Assembly: GCF_014705945.2 (NCBI RefSeq)
Contig: NZ_CP061538.1
Coordinates: 1,178,001-1,242,000, forward strand
Source: Rothia amarae
GTDB lineage: Bacteria > Actinomycetota > Actinomycetes > Actinomycetales > Micrococcaceae
Direction of reading: 5' to 3'
Length of the DNA: 64,000 bases
The position numbers and the translations under genes were made by a program. This document shows positions 8,532 to 18,682 of the stretch, in pieces (the first letter of the stretch is position 1; each line of letters starts with the position of its first letter). A model generated the notes under the pieces. The model searched no databases. It was not told where the DNA came from and worked only from the letters and a program-made list of their open reading frames with translations.

Positions 8532-9653
8532 ATGAGTACCACAACGACCAACACAGCAACCGTTGAAATCGAAAAACACCACACCCAACCCACCAACCTG
8601 CTCTACCGCATCTCCGATCACCTGCACCAGGCTCGCGAAAACCGCGCTCGCCATCATGAAGAAGAGCCGGTGATTGTACCCTCGGTGGGTTACGGTTCTG
8701 CCAAAGACGGCTGGGTACGAGTCATTGCCCGTGCACTGTATAAGACAGAGCTTTTCGAAAAAGTCTTTAACTCACTGGATAGTTACCAGACCTCACACGA
8801 AACAATTCGTGGATGGCGTTCATTCACCGCCATCGCTATATCCTATGCACCCATCACCATTACAGTGGACGGACAACAGTTTAAAGTAAACACGGACCGC
8901 GGCGGCGTCCTGGACGTCAAGATTGCAATTGACCTAGAACCCGGTATTCATGAGGTACTGCTACACACCCCAGGAAGCACCATTGCCCGAACGACCGTAT
9001 ACATCGTTCCCCCCGAACAAAAAATTGGCGTAGTTTCAGATATCGACGACACCGTAATGGTGACCGCCCTCCCACGCCCAGTTCTTGCAGCGTGGAACTC
9101 CTTTGTACTCAACGAACACGCACGTACACCGACCCCCGGAATGTCCGTGCTGATGGACCGCATCCACCGTGAATACCCCGACGCCCCCTTCATGTACCTC
9201 TCCACAGGAGCATGGAACATCGCCCCAACCCTTCACCGCTTCCTAACCCGTAACGCCTACCCTAAAGGCACCTTCCTCCTCACCGATTGGGGCCCGACCA
9301 CAGACCGCTGGTTCCGTTCAGGATCCGCCCATAAAGTAAACTCTTTGCGCCGACTAGCAGAAGAATTCCCCGAGATGCAGTGGATCCTCATCGGCGACGA
9401 CGGACAGCGAGACCCCGACGTCTACCGTGGCTTTGCCGTACGCTACCCCCAAAACGTCGCAGCCATCCTCATTCGCAACCTGACGCTGGGAGAAAGCGTC
9501 CTCGCATCGGGCCGAGTATGGAGCGATAACCAGTCCAAAGAAATCTCCCGCGGACGACTGTGGCTAGAAGCAAACGACGGTGCCAGCTTTATCAAGAAAC
9601 TCAAAGGTCTTGGTTTGCTCAAGAGCACCAAGGGCGAACACAACAAGTACTAA
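8532..9653 (+). CDS. App1-family phosphatidate-phosphatase-like protein (DUF2183)
   Basis: A 373-residue protein with the DUF2183/App1 catalytic domain of the HAD-like phosphatase superfamily. The key motif is SDIDDTV (residues 169-175), whose first aspartates are the expected nucleophile and acid. YLSTGAWNI and the FLLTDWGPTTDRWFRSG segment follow, then K in SAHKVNSL and GDDGQRDPDVY. The N-terminal 160 residues carry a GWVRVIARALYKTE stretch and a beta-rich region ahead of the catalytic domain. There is no signal peptide. In fungi the family acts on phosphatidic acid; the bacterial substrate is unknown. The ATG at 8532 follows AGAGGA. It is flanked by terminators on both sides and so probably monocistronic. 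Confidence 0.85.
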   Translation: MSTTTTNTATVEIEKHHTQPTNLLYRISDHLHQARENRARHHEEEPVIVPSVGYGSAKDGWVRVIARALYKTELFEKVFNSLDSYQTSHETIRGWRSFTAIAISYAPITITVDGQQFKVNTDRGGVLDVKIAIDLEPGIHEVLLHTPGSTIARTTVYIVPPEQKIGVVSDIDDTVMVTALPRPVLAAWNSFVLNEHARTPTPGMSVLMDRIHREYPDAPFMYLSTGAWNIAPTLHRFLTRNAYPKGTFLLTDWGPTTDRWFRSGSAHKVNSLRRLAEEFPEMQWILIGDDGQRDPDVYRGFAVRYPQNVAAILIRNLTLGESVLASGRVWSDNQSKEISRGRLWLEANDGASFIKKLKGLGLLKSTKGEHNKY

Positions 9654-9669
9654 CCCAAAATAGTACGAA

Positions 9670-9708
9670 TGGCGGTTCACGAATCTCAAGCCGATTCGAG
9701 AACCGCCA
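9670..9708 (+). terminator. composite hairpin after the App1-like gene
   Basis: Outer stem TGGCGGTTC (9670-9678) with GAACCGCCA (9700-9708); inner stem CGAATC (9680-9685) with GATTCG (9693-9698). It lies 16 bp after the stop codon, with a weak T-tract following. Confidence 0.65.
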
Positions 9709-9930
9709 AAACTCTTTAAGTACCCAAAATATTCCCCGTGTGCAACCCCTGAAGCCGACACCCCCGAAAAAAATTAAGGCAAAAATTTTGACTCAACAGG
9801 GGAGCGGTTTCAAGTTAAATGCGTGGTTGAAGCGAATTCCGCGAGAACACGCGGCAGTGTTCCAAACACTACCCAGAAAGGGCCCACAGATGTGAGCAAG
9901 AGCCCCACCAAGCGATAGCCCAAGCAACAA

Positions 9931-9982
9931 TGTGGATAACCCAACCAGAAACCCGCAAACAAGCCTGAGTAGCTGTGGATTA
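9931..9982 (+). promoter_or_regulatory. candidate DnaA-box pair upstream of the nrd operon
   Basis: TGTGGATAA at 9931-9939 is a perfect DnaA box (inverse of TTATCCACA). TGTGGATTA at 9974-9982 differs at one position. The two share an orientation and are 43 bp apart, about four helical turns. They lie upstream of the NrdR-type boxes and of nrdH. The rest of the 546-bp gap between the App1-like gene and nrdH shows no gene. DnaA control of nrd genes is known from E. coli; here it is inference. Confidence 0.45.
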
Positions 9983-10014
9983 AAAAATATTCCCACAATT
10001 TATAGTCAGAAACC

Positions 10015-10060
10015 ACACTATATTGGGGTATGTATTTCCAGCTAACACTAGATATAGTAT
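10015..10060 (+). promoter_or_regulatory. tandem NrdR-box-like sites at the nrd promoter
   Basis: Two 16-bp elements, ACACTATATTGGGGTA (10015-10030) and ACACTAGATATAGTAT (10045-10060), begin exactly 30 bp apart. The second fits the NrdR consensus well and the first mainly in its left half. Paired boxes a whole number of helical turns apart are the NrdR hallmark. TATAGT (10053-10058) inside the second box could be the -10 element, so bound NrdR would block the promoter. NrdR itself is not in this window. Confidence 0.65.
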
Positions 10061-10199
10061 TAACCGTTATGAGGAGCCCCTAGAGAATCCCCTATAAAAA
10101 CCGGCCACAACCCGGTTCCAAACGCTCATTCTCGTTCCTCTCCCCACCATTCACCGCAGATCTCGGACGCCCCACAACGCGCCCTCAAGGAGCTAAACA

Positions 10200-10424
10200 A
10201 TGTCAGTTACGGTCTATACCAAACCCGCATGCGTTCAATGCAACATGACCTACCGCGCACTGGATAAAAACGGCATTGATTACACCACCGTTGATGTAAC
10301 CGAAGACGCCGCAGCGCTCGCTCGCATTAAGGAGCTCGGCTACATGCAGGCGCCGGTAGTTATCGCTGGAGATGAACACTGGTCAGGTTTCCAGCCCGAC
10401 CGCATCAACGCTTTGGCATCCTAG
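10200..10424 (+). CDS. nrdH: glutaredoxin-like protein NrdH
   Basis: A 74-residue redoxin that supplies electrons to the class Ib ribonucleotide reductase encoded next to it; it is reduced by thioredoxin reductase. The active-site CVQC (C11, C14) follows VYTKPA, and the C-terminal WSGFQPDRI is the NrdH signature that distinguishes it from glutaredoxins. Length is normal for the family. AAGGAG at 10188-10193 fixes the ATG at 10200. It is the first gene of the operon, behind the NrdR-type sites. Confidence 0.97.
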   Translation: MSVTVYTKPACVQCNMTYRALDKNGIDYTTVDVTEDAAALARIKELGYMQAPVVIAGDEHWSGFQPDRINALAS

Positions 10425-10535
10425 CTCCACCCGCTGCCGTGTCATCGTCGTCCTTGAAGGATTAAGAAAGAGCACGGTAGCTTAGCTAGCCGCTCACGAG
10501 GCAGCACCCGTGTTTCTTCCCAGGAGATGACGAAC

Positions 10536-11006
10536 ATGGAATCCCAAGTACTTCAGGCGCAGCCAGAAAATGAACAAACTGGCGAACCCTGCATCGTGTA
10601 CTTTTCATCGGTTTCAGAAAACACCCACAAGTTCATAGTAAAAACAGGTATAGACAGTATCCGTTTGCCCCTCAAAACCTCCGGTGAAACACCGTTGGTT
10701 CACCACCCCTATGTGCTCTGCGTACCCAGTTACGGTAGACCTGGGGGAGCCGGATCCGTACCTCCTCAAGCAGTAAAATTTCTCAACCAGCCCGGCAACC
10801 GGAAACTCCTCCGAGGAGTTATCGGCGCCGGTAATACAAATTTTGGATCGCTCTTTTGCATTGCAGCTGACAAAATAGCCGCAAAGTGCGACGTCCCGGT
10901 GCTCTACAAGTTCGAACTCATGGGCACCACCGAAGATGTAGAAAACGTACAAGAAGGATTGAAAGCATTTTGGAGAAGCAACTCTCTGTACCCCGCCACA
11001 CTATAG
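10536..11006 (+). CDS. nrdI: flavodoxin-like NrdI
   Basis: Flavoprotein that delivers the oxidant used to assemble the dimanganese-tyrosyl radical cofactor of NrdF (family knowledge). The phosphate-binding loop of the flavodoxin fold, [11 protein letters not shown], lies about 25 residues in. VPSYGRPGG and the GAGNTNFG loop contact the flavin. The start is placed at ATG 10536 because AGGAGA (10522-10527) is 8 nt upstream of it, whereas the in-frame ATG at 10527 overlaps that site. A 20-residue N-terminal extension precedes the core. Its end overlaps the start of nrdE by 37 nt if the TTG start of nrdE is right. Confidence 0.95.
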   Translation: MESQVLQAQPENEQTGEPCIVYFSSVSENTHKFIVKTGIDSIRLPLKTSGETPLVHHPYVLCVPSYGRPGGAGSVPPQAVKFLNQPGNRKLLRGVIGAGNTNFGSLFCIAADKIAAKCDVPVLYKFELMGTTEDVENVQEGLKAFWRSNSLYPATL

Positions 11007-13150
11007 AACCCGGCCACGACGATCCCTCAACCCCCGAAAAATTTCGCGGTATGGGTTACCACGAGCTCAATGCTCTATTGAACCTCTACGATGAGCAAGG
11101 CAATATTCAATTCGACGCCGACCGTCAGGCAGCACGCCAGTACTTCCTGCAGCACATCAACAACAACACCGTTTTCTTCCACGATCTCGAAGAAAAACTG
11201 GAATACCTCGTACAGCACCAGTACTACGAGCAGGAAGTCTTTGATCAGTACAGCCTGGACTTTGTCAAAGAACTTTCTAAGTTCGCATATTCTTTCAAAT
11301 TTCGTTTTCCCACCTTTCTCGGAGCTTTCAAGTTCTACACTTCCTACGCGCTGAAGACCTTCGATGGCCAGCGCTACCTCGAACGCTTCGAAGACCGCGT
11401 GGTCATGGTTGCGCTACTTCTTGCAGAAGGCAATGAAGAGCTCGCCAAGGAAATCGTAAAAGAAGTTATTTCTGGACGATTCCAGCCAGCAACCCCCACC
11501 TTCCTCAACGCTGGTAAAAAGCAACGTGGTGAACTTGTCTCCTGCTTCCTGCTCCGCATCGAAGACAATATGGAGTCCATCGGTCGCTCCATTAACTCGG
11601 CATTGCAGCTTTCCAAGCGTGGTGGCGGTGTGGCTTTCGCGCTGACCAACCTGCGTGAAGCTGGAGCTCCCATTAAGAAAATTGAAAACCAGTCTTCGGG
11701 CGTTATTCCTGTGATGAAGCTTTTGGAAGACTCCTTCTCTTACGCTAACCAGCTCGGTGCCCGCCAGGGTGCAGGTGCCGTATATCTGCATGCGCACCAC
11801 CCCGATATCTACTCCTTCTTGGATACCAAGCGCGAAAATGCTGATGAGAAGATTCGCATTAAGACTCTTTCTCTTGGCGTTGTGATTCCCGATATCACTT
11901 TCGAGCTGGCAAAGCGTAACGAGGACATGTACCTCTTCTCGCCCTACGATGTCGAACGAATCTACGGTGTGCCTTTTTCAGACATTAATGTCTCTGAAAA
12001 GTACTACGAAATGGTAGACGACGCGCGCATCAAGAAGACCAAGATTAATGCTCGCGAATTCTTCACCACTCTGGCTGAAATTCAGTTCGAATCCGGTTAT
12101 CCCTATGTCATGTTTGAAGACACCGTGAACAAGGCGAACCCCATCGAGGGCAAGGTTATTATGTCTAACCTGTGTTCTGAGATTCTCCAGGTGTCAGAGC
12201 CTTCGAAGTACCACCCTGATTTGGGTTATGAGACCATCGGTAAGGATATTTCGTGCAACTTGGGCTCGCTGAATATCGCACTGACCATGGACGGCGGCGA
12301 TATTGGAAAGACTGTGAATGCGGCTATTCGTTCGTTGACTTCGGTATCTGATCAGTCCGATATCCGCTCGGTACCCTCTATCGAGCGCGGTAACAGCATG
12401 TCCCATGCGGTCGGTTTGGGCCAGATGAACCTCCACGGCTTTTTGGCGCGTGAACTTATCTACTACGGTTCCGAAGAAGCGTTGGATTTCACCAATATTT
12501 ATTTCTACACGGTGACTTACCATGCGATTCAGGCTTCGATGGAGATTGCTCGCGAACGCGGGGAGACCTTTGCAGGGTTTGAGAATTCAGATTATGCAAA
12601 TGGAGCCTACTTTACTAAGTACATTGAAAAGGAATGGAAGCCTGAGACTGCTCGCACCGCTGAGCTCTTTGAGGGGCACCATATTCCGACTCAAGAAGAC
12701 TGGAAGAAGCTGGCAGCGGATGTCGCTGAACATGGTATGTACAACCAGAACCTGCAGGCTGTGCCCCCCACCGGTTCTATTTCTTACATCAATGGTTCAA
12801 CCTCGTCGATTCACCCCATCGCGTCGAAGATTGAAATTCGTAAAGAAGGGAAACTGGGGCGCGTGTACTACCCGGCACCGTTTATGAACAATGAGAACCT
12901 GGATTACTACCAGGATGCCTACGAGATCGGGTACGAAAAGATTATTGATACCTATGCTGTGGCAACCCAGCACGTTGATCAGGGTCTGTCTTTGACTCTG
13001 TTCTTCAAGGACACTGCGACTACTCGTGACGTGAATAAAGCGCAGATTTACGCATGGCGCAAGGGTATTAAGACCATTTACTACTCGCGTATTCGCCAGT
13101 TGGCGCTAGAGGGTACTGAAGTTGAAGGTTGCGTATCCTGCATGCTGTAG
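10970..13150 (+). CDS. nrdE: class Ib ribonucleoside-diphosphate reductase, alpha subunit
   Basis: Reduces ribonucleoside diphosphates to deoxy forms with NrdF. With the TTG start at 10970 the protein has 726 residues, close to the length I recall for the mycobacterial NrdE. AAGAAGGA (10951-10958) precedes it. ATG 11051 is an alternative, but it lacks a ribosome-binding site. Active-site cysteines are in SCFLL (C192) and NLCSE (N400-C402-E404), and the [13 protein letters not shown] loop is intact. The chain ends in CVSCML, the flexible thiol pair re-reduced by NrdH. No N-terminal ATP-cone is present, as expected for class Ib. It overlaps nrdI, consistent with one nrdHIE transcript. Confidence 0.96.
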   Translation: MEKQLSVPRHTIEPGHDDPSTPEKFRGMGYHELNALLNLYDEQGNIQFDADRQAARQYFLQHINNNTVFFHDLEEKLEYLVQHQYYEQEVFDQYSLDFVKELSKFAYSFKFRFPTFLGAFKFYTSYALKTFDGQRYLERFEDRVVMVALLLAEGNEELAKEIVKEVISGRFQPATPTFLNAGKKQRGELVSCFLLRIEDNMESIGRSINSALQLSKRGGGVAFALTNLREAGAPIKKIENQSSGVIPVMKLLEDSFSYANQLGARQGAGAVYLHAHHPDIYSFLDTKRENADEKIRIKTLSLGVVIPDITFELAKRNEDMYLFSPYDVERIYGVPFSDINVSEKYYEMVDDARIKKTKINAREFFTTLAEIQFESGYPYVMFEDTVNKANPIEGKVIMSNLCSEILQVSEPSKYHPDLGYETIGKDISCNLGSLNIALTMDGGDIGKTVNAAIRSLTSVSDQSDIRSVPSIERGNSMSHAVGLGQMNLHGFLARELIYYGSEEALDFTNIYFYTVTYHAIQASMEIARERGETFAGFENSDYANGAYFTKYIEKEWKPETARTAELFEGHHIPTQEDWKKLAADVAEHGMYNQNLQAVPPTGSISYINGSTSSIHPIASKIEIRKEGKLGRVYYPAPFMNNENLDYYQDAYEIGYEKIIDTYAVATQHVDQGLSLTLFFKDTATTRDVNKAQIYAWRKGIKTIYYSRIRQLALEGTEVEGCVSCML

Positions 13151-13163
13151 GTTTATGCTAAAT

Positions 13164-13200
13164 GTCCCGTCTGCTGTGTTGAGCAGGCGGGACTTTTCTT
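13164..13200 (+). terminator. Rho-independent terminator after nrdE
   Basis: GTCCCGTCTGC (13164-13174) pairs with GCAGGCGGGAC (13183-13193) with one wobble pair, followed by TTTTCTTT. It ends the nrdHIE transcript, so the marR and nrdF genes need their own promoters. Confidence 0.9.
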
Positions 13201-13233
13201 TAGCGTAAATGATTACTAGCAGTATTATGTATA

Positions 13234-13247
13234 TAACTGATAAGTTA
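13234..13247 (+). promoter_or_regulatory. palindrome upstream of the MarR gene, candidate autoregulatory operator
   Basis: TAACTGATAAGTTA is a 5-bp perfect inverted repeat around GATA, 25 bp before the marR start in an A+T-rich promoter region. MarR proteins typically bind such short palindromes over their own promoter. This is inference. Confidence 0.4.
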
Positions 13248-13271
13248 AACTGATTATTTTTGGATGGCGCT

Positions 13272-14818
<1,547 letters not shown>

Positions 14819-14833
14819 GCTCCTCATTCTTTA

Positions 14834-14873
14834 AAAGATGCCGCCGCAATCGTAAAATTGCGGCGGCATCTTT
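14834..14873 (+). terminator. strong bidirectional terminator after nrdF
   Basis: AAAGATGCCGCCGCAAT (14834-14850) is exactly complementary to 14857-14873, with a 6-nt loop and T/A-rich ends on both sides. It serves nrdF on the plus strand and the converging kinase gene on the minus strand. Confidence 0.9.
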
Positions 14874-14885
14874 TCATATCTCCGA

Positions 14886-15359
14886 TTAGTTTTTTCGGAT
14901 TGTAGTTTTGTGGAGATATTGCCGAGCAATATCAAGGTATTGCTGACGACGCGCGGGCCGGCATCCGTCCCAGAGTACCCAGCGGATGAATTCGAAGGTG
15001 AACTTTTCGGGGCATCCGTCTGCCATCTCGGGTCTGGAGGTGCCGAGATGCTGAGCAGTTCTGCGCAAAACTCGGAAAAGTCGAATCCAGCGATTGGCCA
15101 TCAGAATATAAATTTGGTCGGCTTCATCCATCCGGCGTTCAAAGTGTAGATAGGAATAGGAACCTTCAATGACCCAATCTTGATGGGTATCCATGAACTC
15201 GCCGAGAAGGGCGCGCTCTTCCTGGGGATCTCGTTCGACCCAGCCGGGTAAGAAATGTAGAGAATCGAGATGAACCACAGGCAACTGATGCTCGGCACCG
15301 AGCTGTTGAGCTAGTGTTGATTTCCCGCTACCAGAGAATCCAAGAATTGCGATTTTCAT
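14886..15359 (-). CDS. P-loop nucleotide kinase-like protein (FlaR/adenylate-kinase-like)
   Basis: A 157-residue P-loop NTPase. The Walker A GFSGSGKST sits at residues 7-15. It is followed by PVVHLDSLHFLPGW, typical of the family annotated as DNA topology modulation protein FlaR or adenylate-kinase-related. RWIRLFRVLRRTAQ and the WVLWDGCR segment give the lid-like basic region. The start is set at the ATG whose complement is at 15357-15359, since the longer reading frame adds a tail unlike any family member. The substrate is unknown; the topology label in databases is historical. It converges on nrdF and is divergent from the next GNAT gene by about 50 bp. Confidence 0.8.
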   Translation of the reverse strand: MKIAILGFSGSGKSTLAQQLGAEHQLPVVHLDSLHFLPGWVERDPQEERALLGEFMDTHQDWVIEGSYSYLHFERRMDEADQIYILMANRWIRLFRVLRRTAQHLGTSRPEMADGCPEKFTFEFIRWVLWDGCRPARRQQYLDIARQYLHKTTIRKN

Positions 15360-15410
15360 GAATGTTAGCCTACTCTGGCGAGAGATGAACGGACAAAACA
15401 TGAGTGAAAG

Positions 15411-16268
15411 TTGGCGAGGATGGGGCGAATCGAATCCTATGCTGCGATAAAAACAATTGTGCAGCAGCAGCTTGAAGCAGATCACTGCTTGGCAGCGGGC
15501 AATTTAGCTCAAGCTCAAGCTGACAACGAGCTTCTTGTTAGTGCGCCTCGCCAAGAAATTGCGGACATGGAACCCCACCGCCGTCGGTTTGAAGATCATT
15601 TCGAGTTGCGTCTTTCCAACTATCGTGGGACGACGTTACTTTGTGCTGAGCACGAGCGAGTTCGGCAAGAAATCACTCAGCTTTTGACGGGTGACGGCGG
15701 TCAATGGATGGGAGATTATGCGAAGCTTCGCAAGATAAACGACTTCTTGACTCCTTTCGCATTGCAGAATACGGGAACCGCGCTGTACTTTACGCCCTCT
15801 CGACAGCTCGTGGAGTTCCCTCTTGACCTCCACGTACCCCAGAATTATGAGGTTAGAGAGCTCACACCCAAGCAATGGCAGATTTTCGCAGATGATGCAC
15901 GATTCTCTAATGCCTTAGGATTCAACGACCTACGCCCTGATACCGCTGTTTTGGTTGCTCTCTTCCAGGGAGAAACAGTGGGAATGGCAGGTGCCAGCGA
16001 GGACTCTGACCTTATGTGGCAAATTGGTATTGACGTTGTACCTGAACACAGGCATAGCGGAGTGGGAACCCTGCTTGTTCAAAAATTGGCACGAATATCT
16101 CTGAACCGTGGCTTCGTTCCGTTCTACGGAACTTCGCCCTCACATATTGTTTCGCAGAATCTTGCTCTTCGGGCGGGATTTGAACCGGCATGGTGGGAGT
16201 TTGTGTCCAGTTCATTGTTGGACGTTCCTGTAGGGTCTCAACCTTCCAAGGTTCAGTACACCAACTAA
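15411..16268 (+). CDS. GNAT-family N-acetyltransferase
   Basis: A 285-residue protein with a C-terminal GNAT fold. The acetyl-CoA loop shows as IGIDVVPEHRHSGVGTLLVQKLA (about residues 203-226), and FYGTSPSHIVSQNLALRAGFEPAW is the closing strand-helix pair. The first 130 residues form a helical domain that I do not recognise. The start is uncertain: TTG 15411 or ATG 15420, neither with a well-spaced ribosome-binding site. The acceptor is unknown. The gene lies head-to-head with the P-loop kinase gene and 38 bp before the lipoate-ligase-like gene, so it could be the first gene of a three-gene transcript with lplA-like and yedK. Confidence 0.82.
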   Translation: MARMGRIESYAAIKTIVQQQLEADHCLAAGNLAQAQADNELLVSAPRQEIADMEPHRRRFEDHFELRLSNYRGTTLLCAEHERVRQEITQLLTGDGGQWMGDYAKLRKINDFLTPFALQNTGTALYFTPSRQLVEFPLDLHVPQNYEVRELTPKQWQIFADDARFSNALGFNDLRPDTAVLVALFQGETVGMAGASEDSDLMWQIGIDVVPEHRHSGVGTLLVQKLARISLNRGFVPFYGTSPSHIVSQNLALRAGFEPAWWEFVSSSLLDVPVGSQPSKVQYTN

Positions 16269-16306
16269 TGGGTATGCTCCTAATTAATCTTTGAGATAAT
16301 CAATGC

Positions 16307-16993
16307 ATGCAGATTATCCGAGATACTAACCCGCCCGGTTCGCACCTTTATTCTTTTGCCGAATCGGTTGATTTTCTGCGTGCTGTGGGGCGAGGGGGGC
16401 AGCCCTCAACCTTGCGAATGTATCAACCTGCCCCCAACGTCGCCTTTGGACGACGCGATGAACTTAACCCTCGATTTTCGACGGCACAGCAAGCGTGTAA
16501 AGATTATGGTTTCATACCTCAGGTGAGACCCGTGGGTGGGCATGCGGCGGCATATCACAGCGGATGTCTGATTATCGATCATTTTCAGGCAGATGCGGAC
16601 GCCGTCAGCGGGAACATGAAACGGTTCACCGAATTCGGGCAAATGTTTACCGATTCGCTAAGAACTCTGGATGTACAAGCTCAGATGGGTGAGATCGAGG
16701 GGGAGTACTGCCCCGGTGAGCACTCGGTTCATATTCTCCTCCCCGACGGAACATCTACAAAGATTATCGGCACTGCCCAGCGTGTGGTGTCGGGCGCTTG
16801 GTGGTTTAGTACCGGCATCGTTGTAACGAATAGTGAGCCTCTACGGGATGTCACCACCGCCGTCTATCGGGACCTTGGATTACCGTTCAAACCATCCACC
16901 GTTGGAGCACTGACCGATGCCAACCCCCTGATTGCTATCGAGGACGTCGAAGACGCAGTCCTTGAATCACTCAACCAGCGAGGATACTGCTAA
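16307..16993 (+). CDS. lipoate-protein ligase A / octanoyltransferase-like protein
   Basis: A 228-residue protein of the BPL/LplA/LipB fold. Family motifs are the RPVGGHAAAYHSG loop near residue 75 and KIIGTAQRVVSGAWWFSTG near 150, whose lysine is the expected lipoyl-contacting residue. Such proteins attach lipoate or octanoate to lipoyl domains of 2-oxoacid dehydrogenases or the glycine cleavage H protein. No target gene is nearby. The C-terminal accessory domain of LplA is absent, so a LipM-like or two-part ligase role is possible. The stop TAA overlaps the start of the next gene (TAATG), so the two are translationally coupled. Confidence 0.82.
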   Translation: MQIIRDTNPPGSHLYSFAESVDFLRAVGRGGQPSTLRMYQPAPNVAFGRRDELNPRFSTAQQACKDYGFIPQVRPVGGHAAAYHSGCLIIDHFQADADAVSGNMKRFTEFGQMFTDSLRTLDVQAQMGEIEGEYCPGEHSVHILLPDGTSTKIIGTAQRVVSGAWWFSTGIVVTNSEPLRDVTTAVYRDLGLPFKPSTVGALTDANPLIAIEDVEDAVLESLNQRGYC

Positions 16994-17907
16994 TGTGCGG
17001 ACGCTACGTACTTGAATTCGACCATGACCTTTATGTGGGCGGTCGCAAAGTAGGAACTGATATTTACAATTTCAACGTTGCCCCTACCACTACAGTGCCC
17101 ATCTTGATTGACCGCATCAATCCAGAGAGCATAGACCAAGAATCAGGAACCTTAGATTCTGGCTCAGACACCTCAAACATCAACCGCGAATTACATGCTG
17201 CCCGATGGGGGCTCCTTCCCAGTTGGGCTAAGGACGCTAGTTTCTCTTCACGAGCTTTCAACGCACGAAGCGAAACTGTATTCGAAAAACCCACCTTTCG
17301 AAATGCTGCGGTTAACGGTCACTGCGCCATACCGGTTACCGGTTACTATGAGTGGAAAACTCAAGAGACCGCCGCAGGTAAAAAGCAGAAGAGCCCCTAT
17401 TTCATTCACCGCAACGATGGCAAGCCCATTTACTTTGCCGGACTCTATGAATGGTGGAAAATTACCAAAGCGGAATCAGAGAACCCCCGCTCACCCTATA
17501 CTGGTCAAGAGGGGCAGTGGCTGCTGAGTTGCTCTATTATCACCATGGACTCACCCGATGAATTCGCGATTGCTGAGCTCTCTGCGGAAGGCCTTGATGA
17601 TGCTCCAGCCATGCAACTAAGCCAGCTTCACGACAGACTTCCTGTACCCCTGCATTTCGATGGTTCAGAGAACGACGCGCTCACGCAGTGGCTTCGGAGC
17701 GGAAGGATAGCAGGGGAAATGAACATTCCCTCTGCTGGAATGCTCACGGTGAGCGCACGTGAATCCCTGCACGACATTATGACGAATGCCTATCGGCAGA
17801 CAACCCAATGGACCATGCATCCGGTGAGCAATGCCGTCGGGAATGTGCGCAACAACGGCCCCGAACTCATTGAACCGGTCGAAGATTTACTGAGCGGAAT
17901 GCACTAG
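16993..17907 (+). CDS. SOS response-associated peptidase / abasic-site shield protein (SRAP, YedK-HMCES)
   Basis: SRAP proteins crosslink to abasic sites in single-stranded DNA through Cys2 and protect them from cleavage (family knowledge). The invariant start MCGRY gives Cys2. FNARSETV, the glutamate motif VTGYYEWK and the histidine in LHDRLPVPL complete the active site. The protein is 304 residues, longer than the roughly 220 of E. coli YedK. The extra length sits in a Ser/Asp-rich insert at about residues 39-62 and further loops in the middle. The ATG overlaps the lplA-like stop by one base. Its pairing with a lipoate-ligase-like gene is unusual. Confidence 0.93.
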   Translation: MCGRYVLEFDHDLYVGGRKVGTDIYNFNVAPTTTVPILIDRINPESIDQESGTLDSGSDTSNINRELHAARWGLLPSWAKDASFSSRAFNARSETVFEKPTFRNAAVNGHCAIPVTGYYEWKTQETAAGKKQKSPYFIHRNDGKPIYFAGLYEWWKITKAESENPRSPYTGQEGQWLLSCSIITMDSPDEFAIAELSAEGLDDAPAMQLSQLHDRLPVPLHFDGSENDALTQWLRSGRIAGEMNIPSAGMLTVSARESLHDIMTNAYRQTTQWTMHPVSNAVGNVRNNGPELIEPVEDLLSGMH

Positions 17908-17932
17908 GTCTTGACCGCTCATTTGGGTAGAA

Positions 17933-17967
17933 AGAACCCCGGCTCCTGAGAAGATAACCGGGGTTCT
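17933..17967 (+). terminator. 10-bp hairpin between converging genes
   Basis: AGAACCCCGG (17933-17942) is exactly complementary to CCGGGGTTCT (17958-17967). It lies between the ends of the yedK-like and GNAT genes and may serve both strands. No strong T-tract is present. Confidence 0.6.
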
Positions 17968-17990
17968 GAGGCTCTATGGCTCGTCGGGTT

Positions 17991-18503
17991 TTAGTAAAGA
18001 TCCTCATCAGCTGGCTGCCAACGATGAAAATCCAAGGTCAGGTATAGGGCAAGTGCTGGCGCGTTAGTCTCAGGTATACGAACGGTCACTTCTTCGAAAC
18101 CGTTGTTCTTCATCGACGTCATTGCTTCACGAATAAGTTTTTCAGCAATACCCTGACGCCGACGAGACGCCGCAGTGACCAACTCAAAAATGGTGGGGAC
18201 ATCCGAGGGCTCGACGTCATCCTTACGGTTCTTCAGGCACAGCGCGGCGGCAATAACGCGTCCATTTTCATCAACCACTACAGGGGAAGCCTCGGCAAAA
18301 AAGTCGCCCTTCTCACCGGCGAAAACAGCTTCTAGCTCTTTTTGTGCATCAGCTTGTGTGGGGTAGAGGCGGCTCTCGTAGGAGGTAAAGAGCAGACGAG
18401 CCAACGCTTCACAATCGGTGGATTCTGCAGAGCGGGTGCTCAGCGCCGAATCGGGCGTGAACGTATCAGTGTGAGAAACGAGAGTAATCATGCGTTCCAT
18501 CAT
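17991..18503 (-). CDS. GNAT-family N-acetyltransferase
   Basis: A 170-residue single-domain acetyltransferase. The acetyl-CoA loop is ASRRRQGIAEKLIREAM (about residues 118-134), preceded by the IFELVTA strand and followed by VTVRIPETNAPALALYLTLDF. The start codons ATG-ATG at 18503 and 18500 sit behind AGGAGG (complement of 18506-18511); the second is better spaced. The acceptor substrate is unknown. It is transcribed alone, converging on the yedK-like gene. Confidence 0.88.
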   Translation of the reverse strand: MMERMITLVSHTDTFTPDSALSTRSAESTDCEALARLLFTSYESRLYPTQADAQKELEAVFAGEKGDFFAEASPVVVDENGRVIAAALCLKNRKDDVEPSDVPTIFELVTAASRRRQGIAEKLIREAMTSMKNNGFEEVTVRIPETNAPALALYLTLDFHRWQPADEDLY

Positions 18504-18682
18504 TGCCTCCTGAGTTTCAAGTTAGGGTGGTGAAATATCTTAAGAGTAACTGCATTTCAGCCATAGCCAACAAATATTTCGGAAAATTCTTGGTAGCCAA
18601 ACGATAAATATTTACCTCATCAAGATACTCTGACTAGGGTAAAAGCTCTATTTCAACGTGTTTATGAAGCGAGGGAAGAAAT

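Noticed and set aside
9560-9895. Open frame of 111 codons overlapping the end of the App1-like gene
   Set aside because: It crosses the composite hairpin and intergenic DNA, and its first part is the App1-like gene read in another frame.
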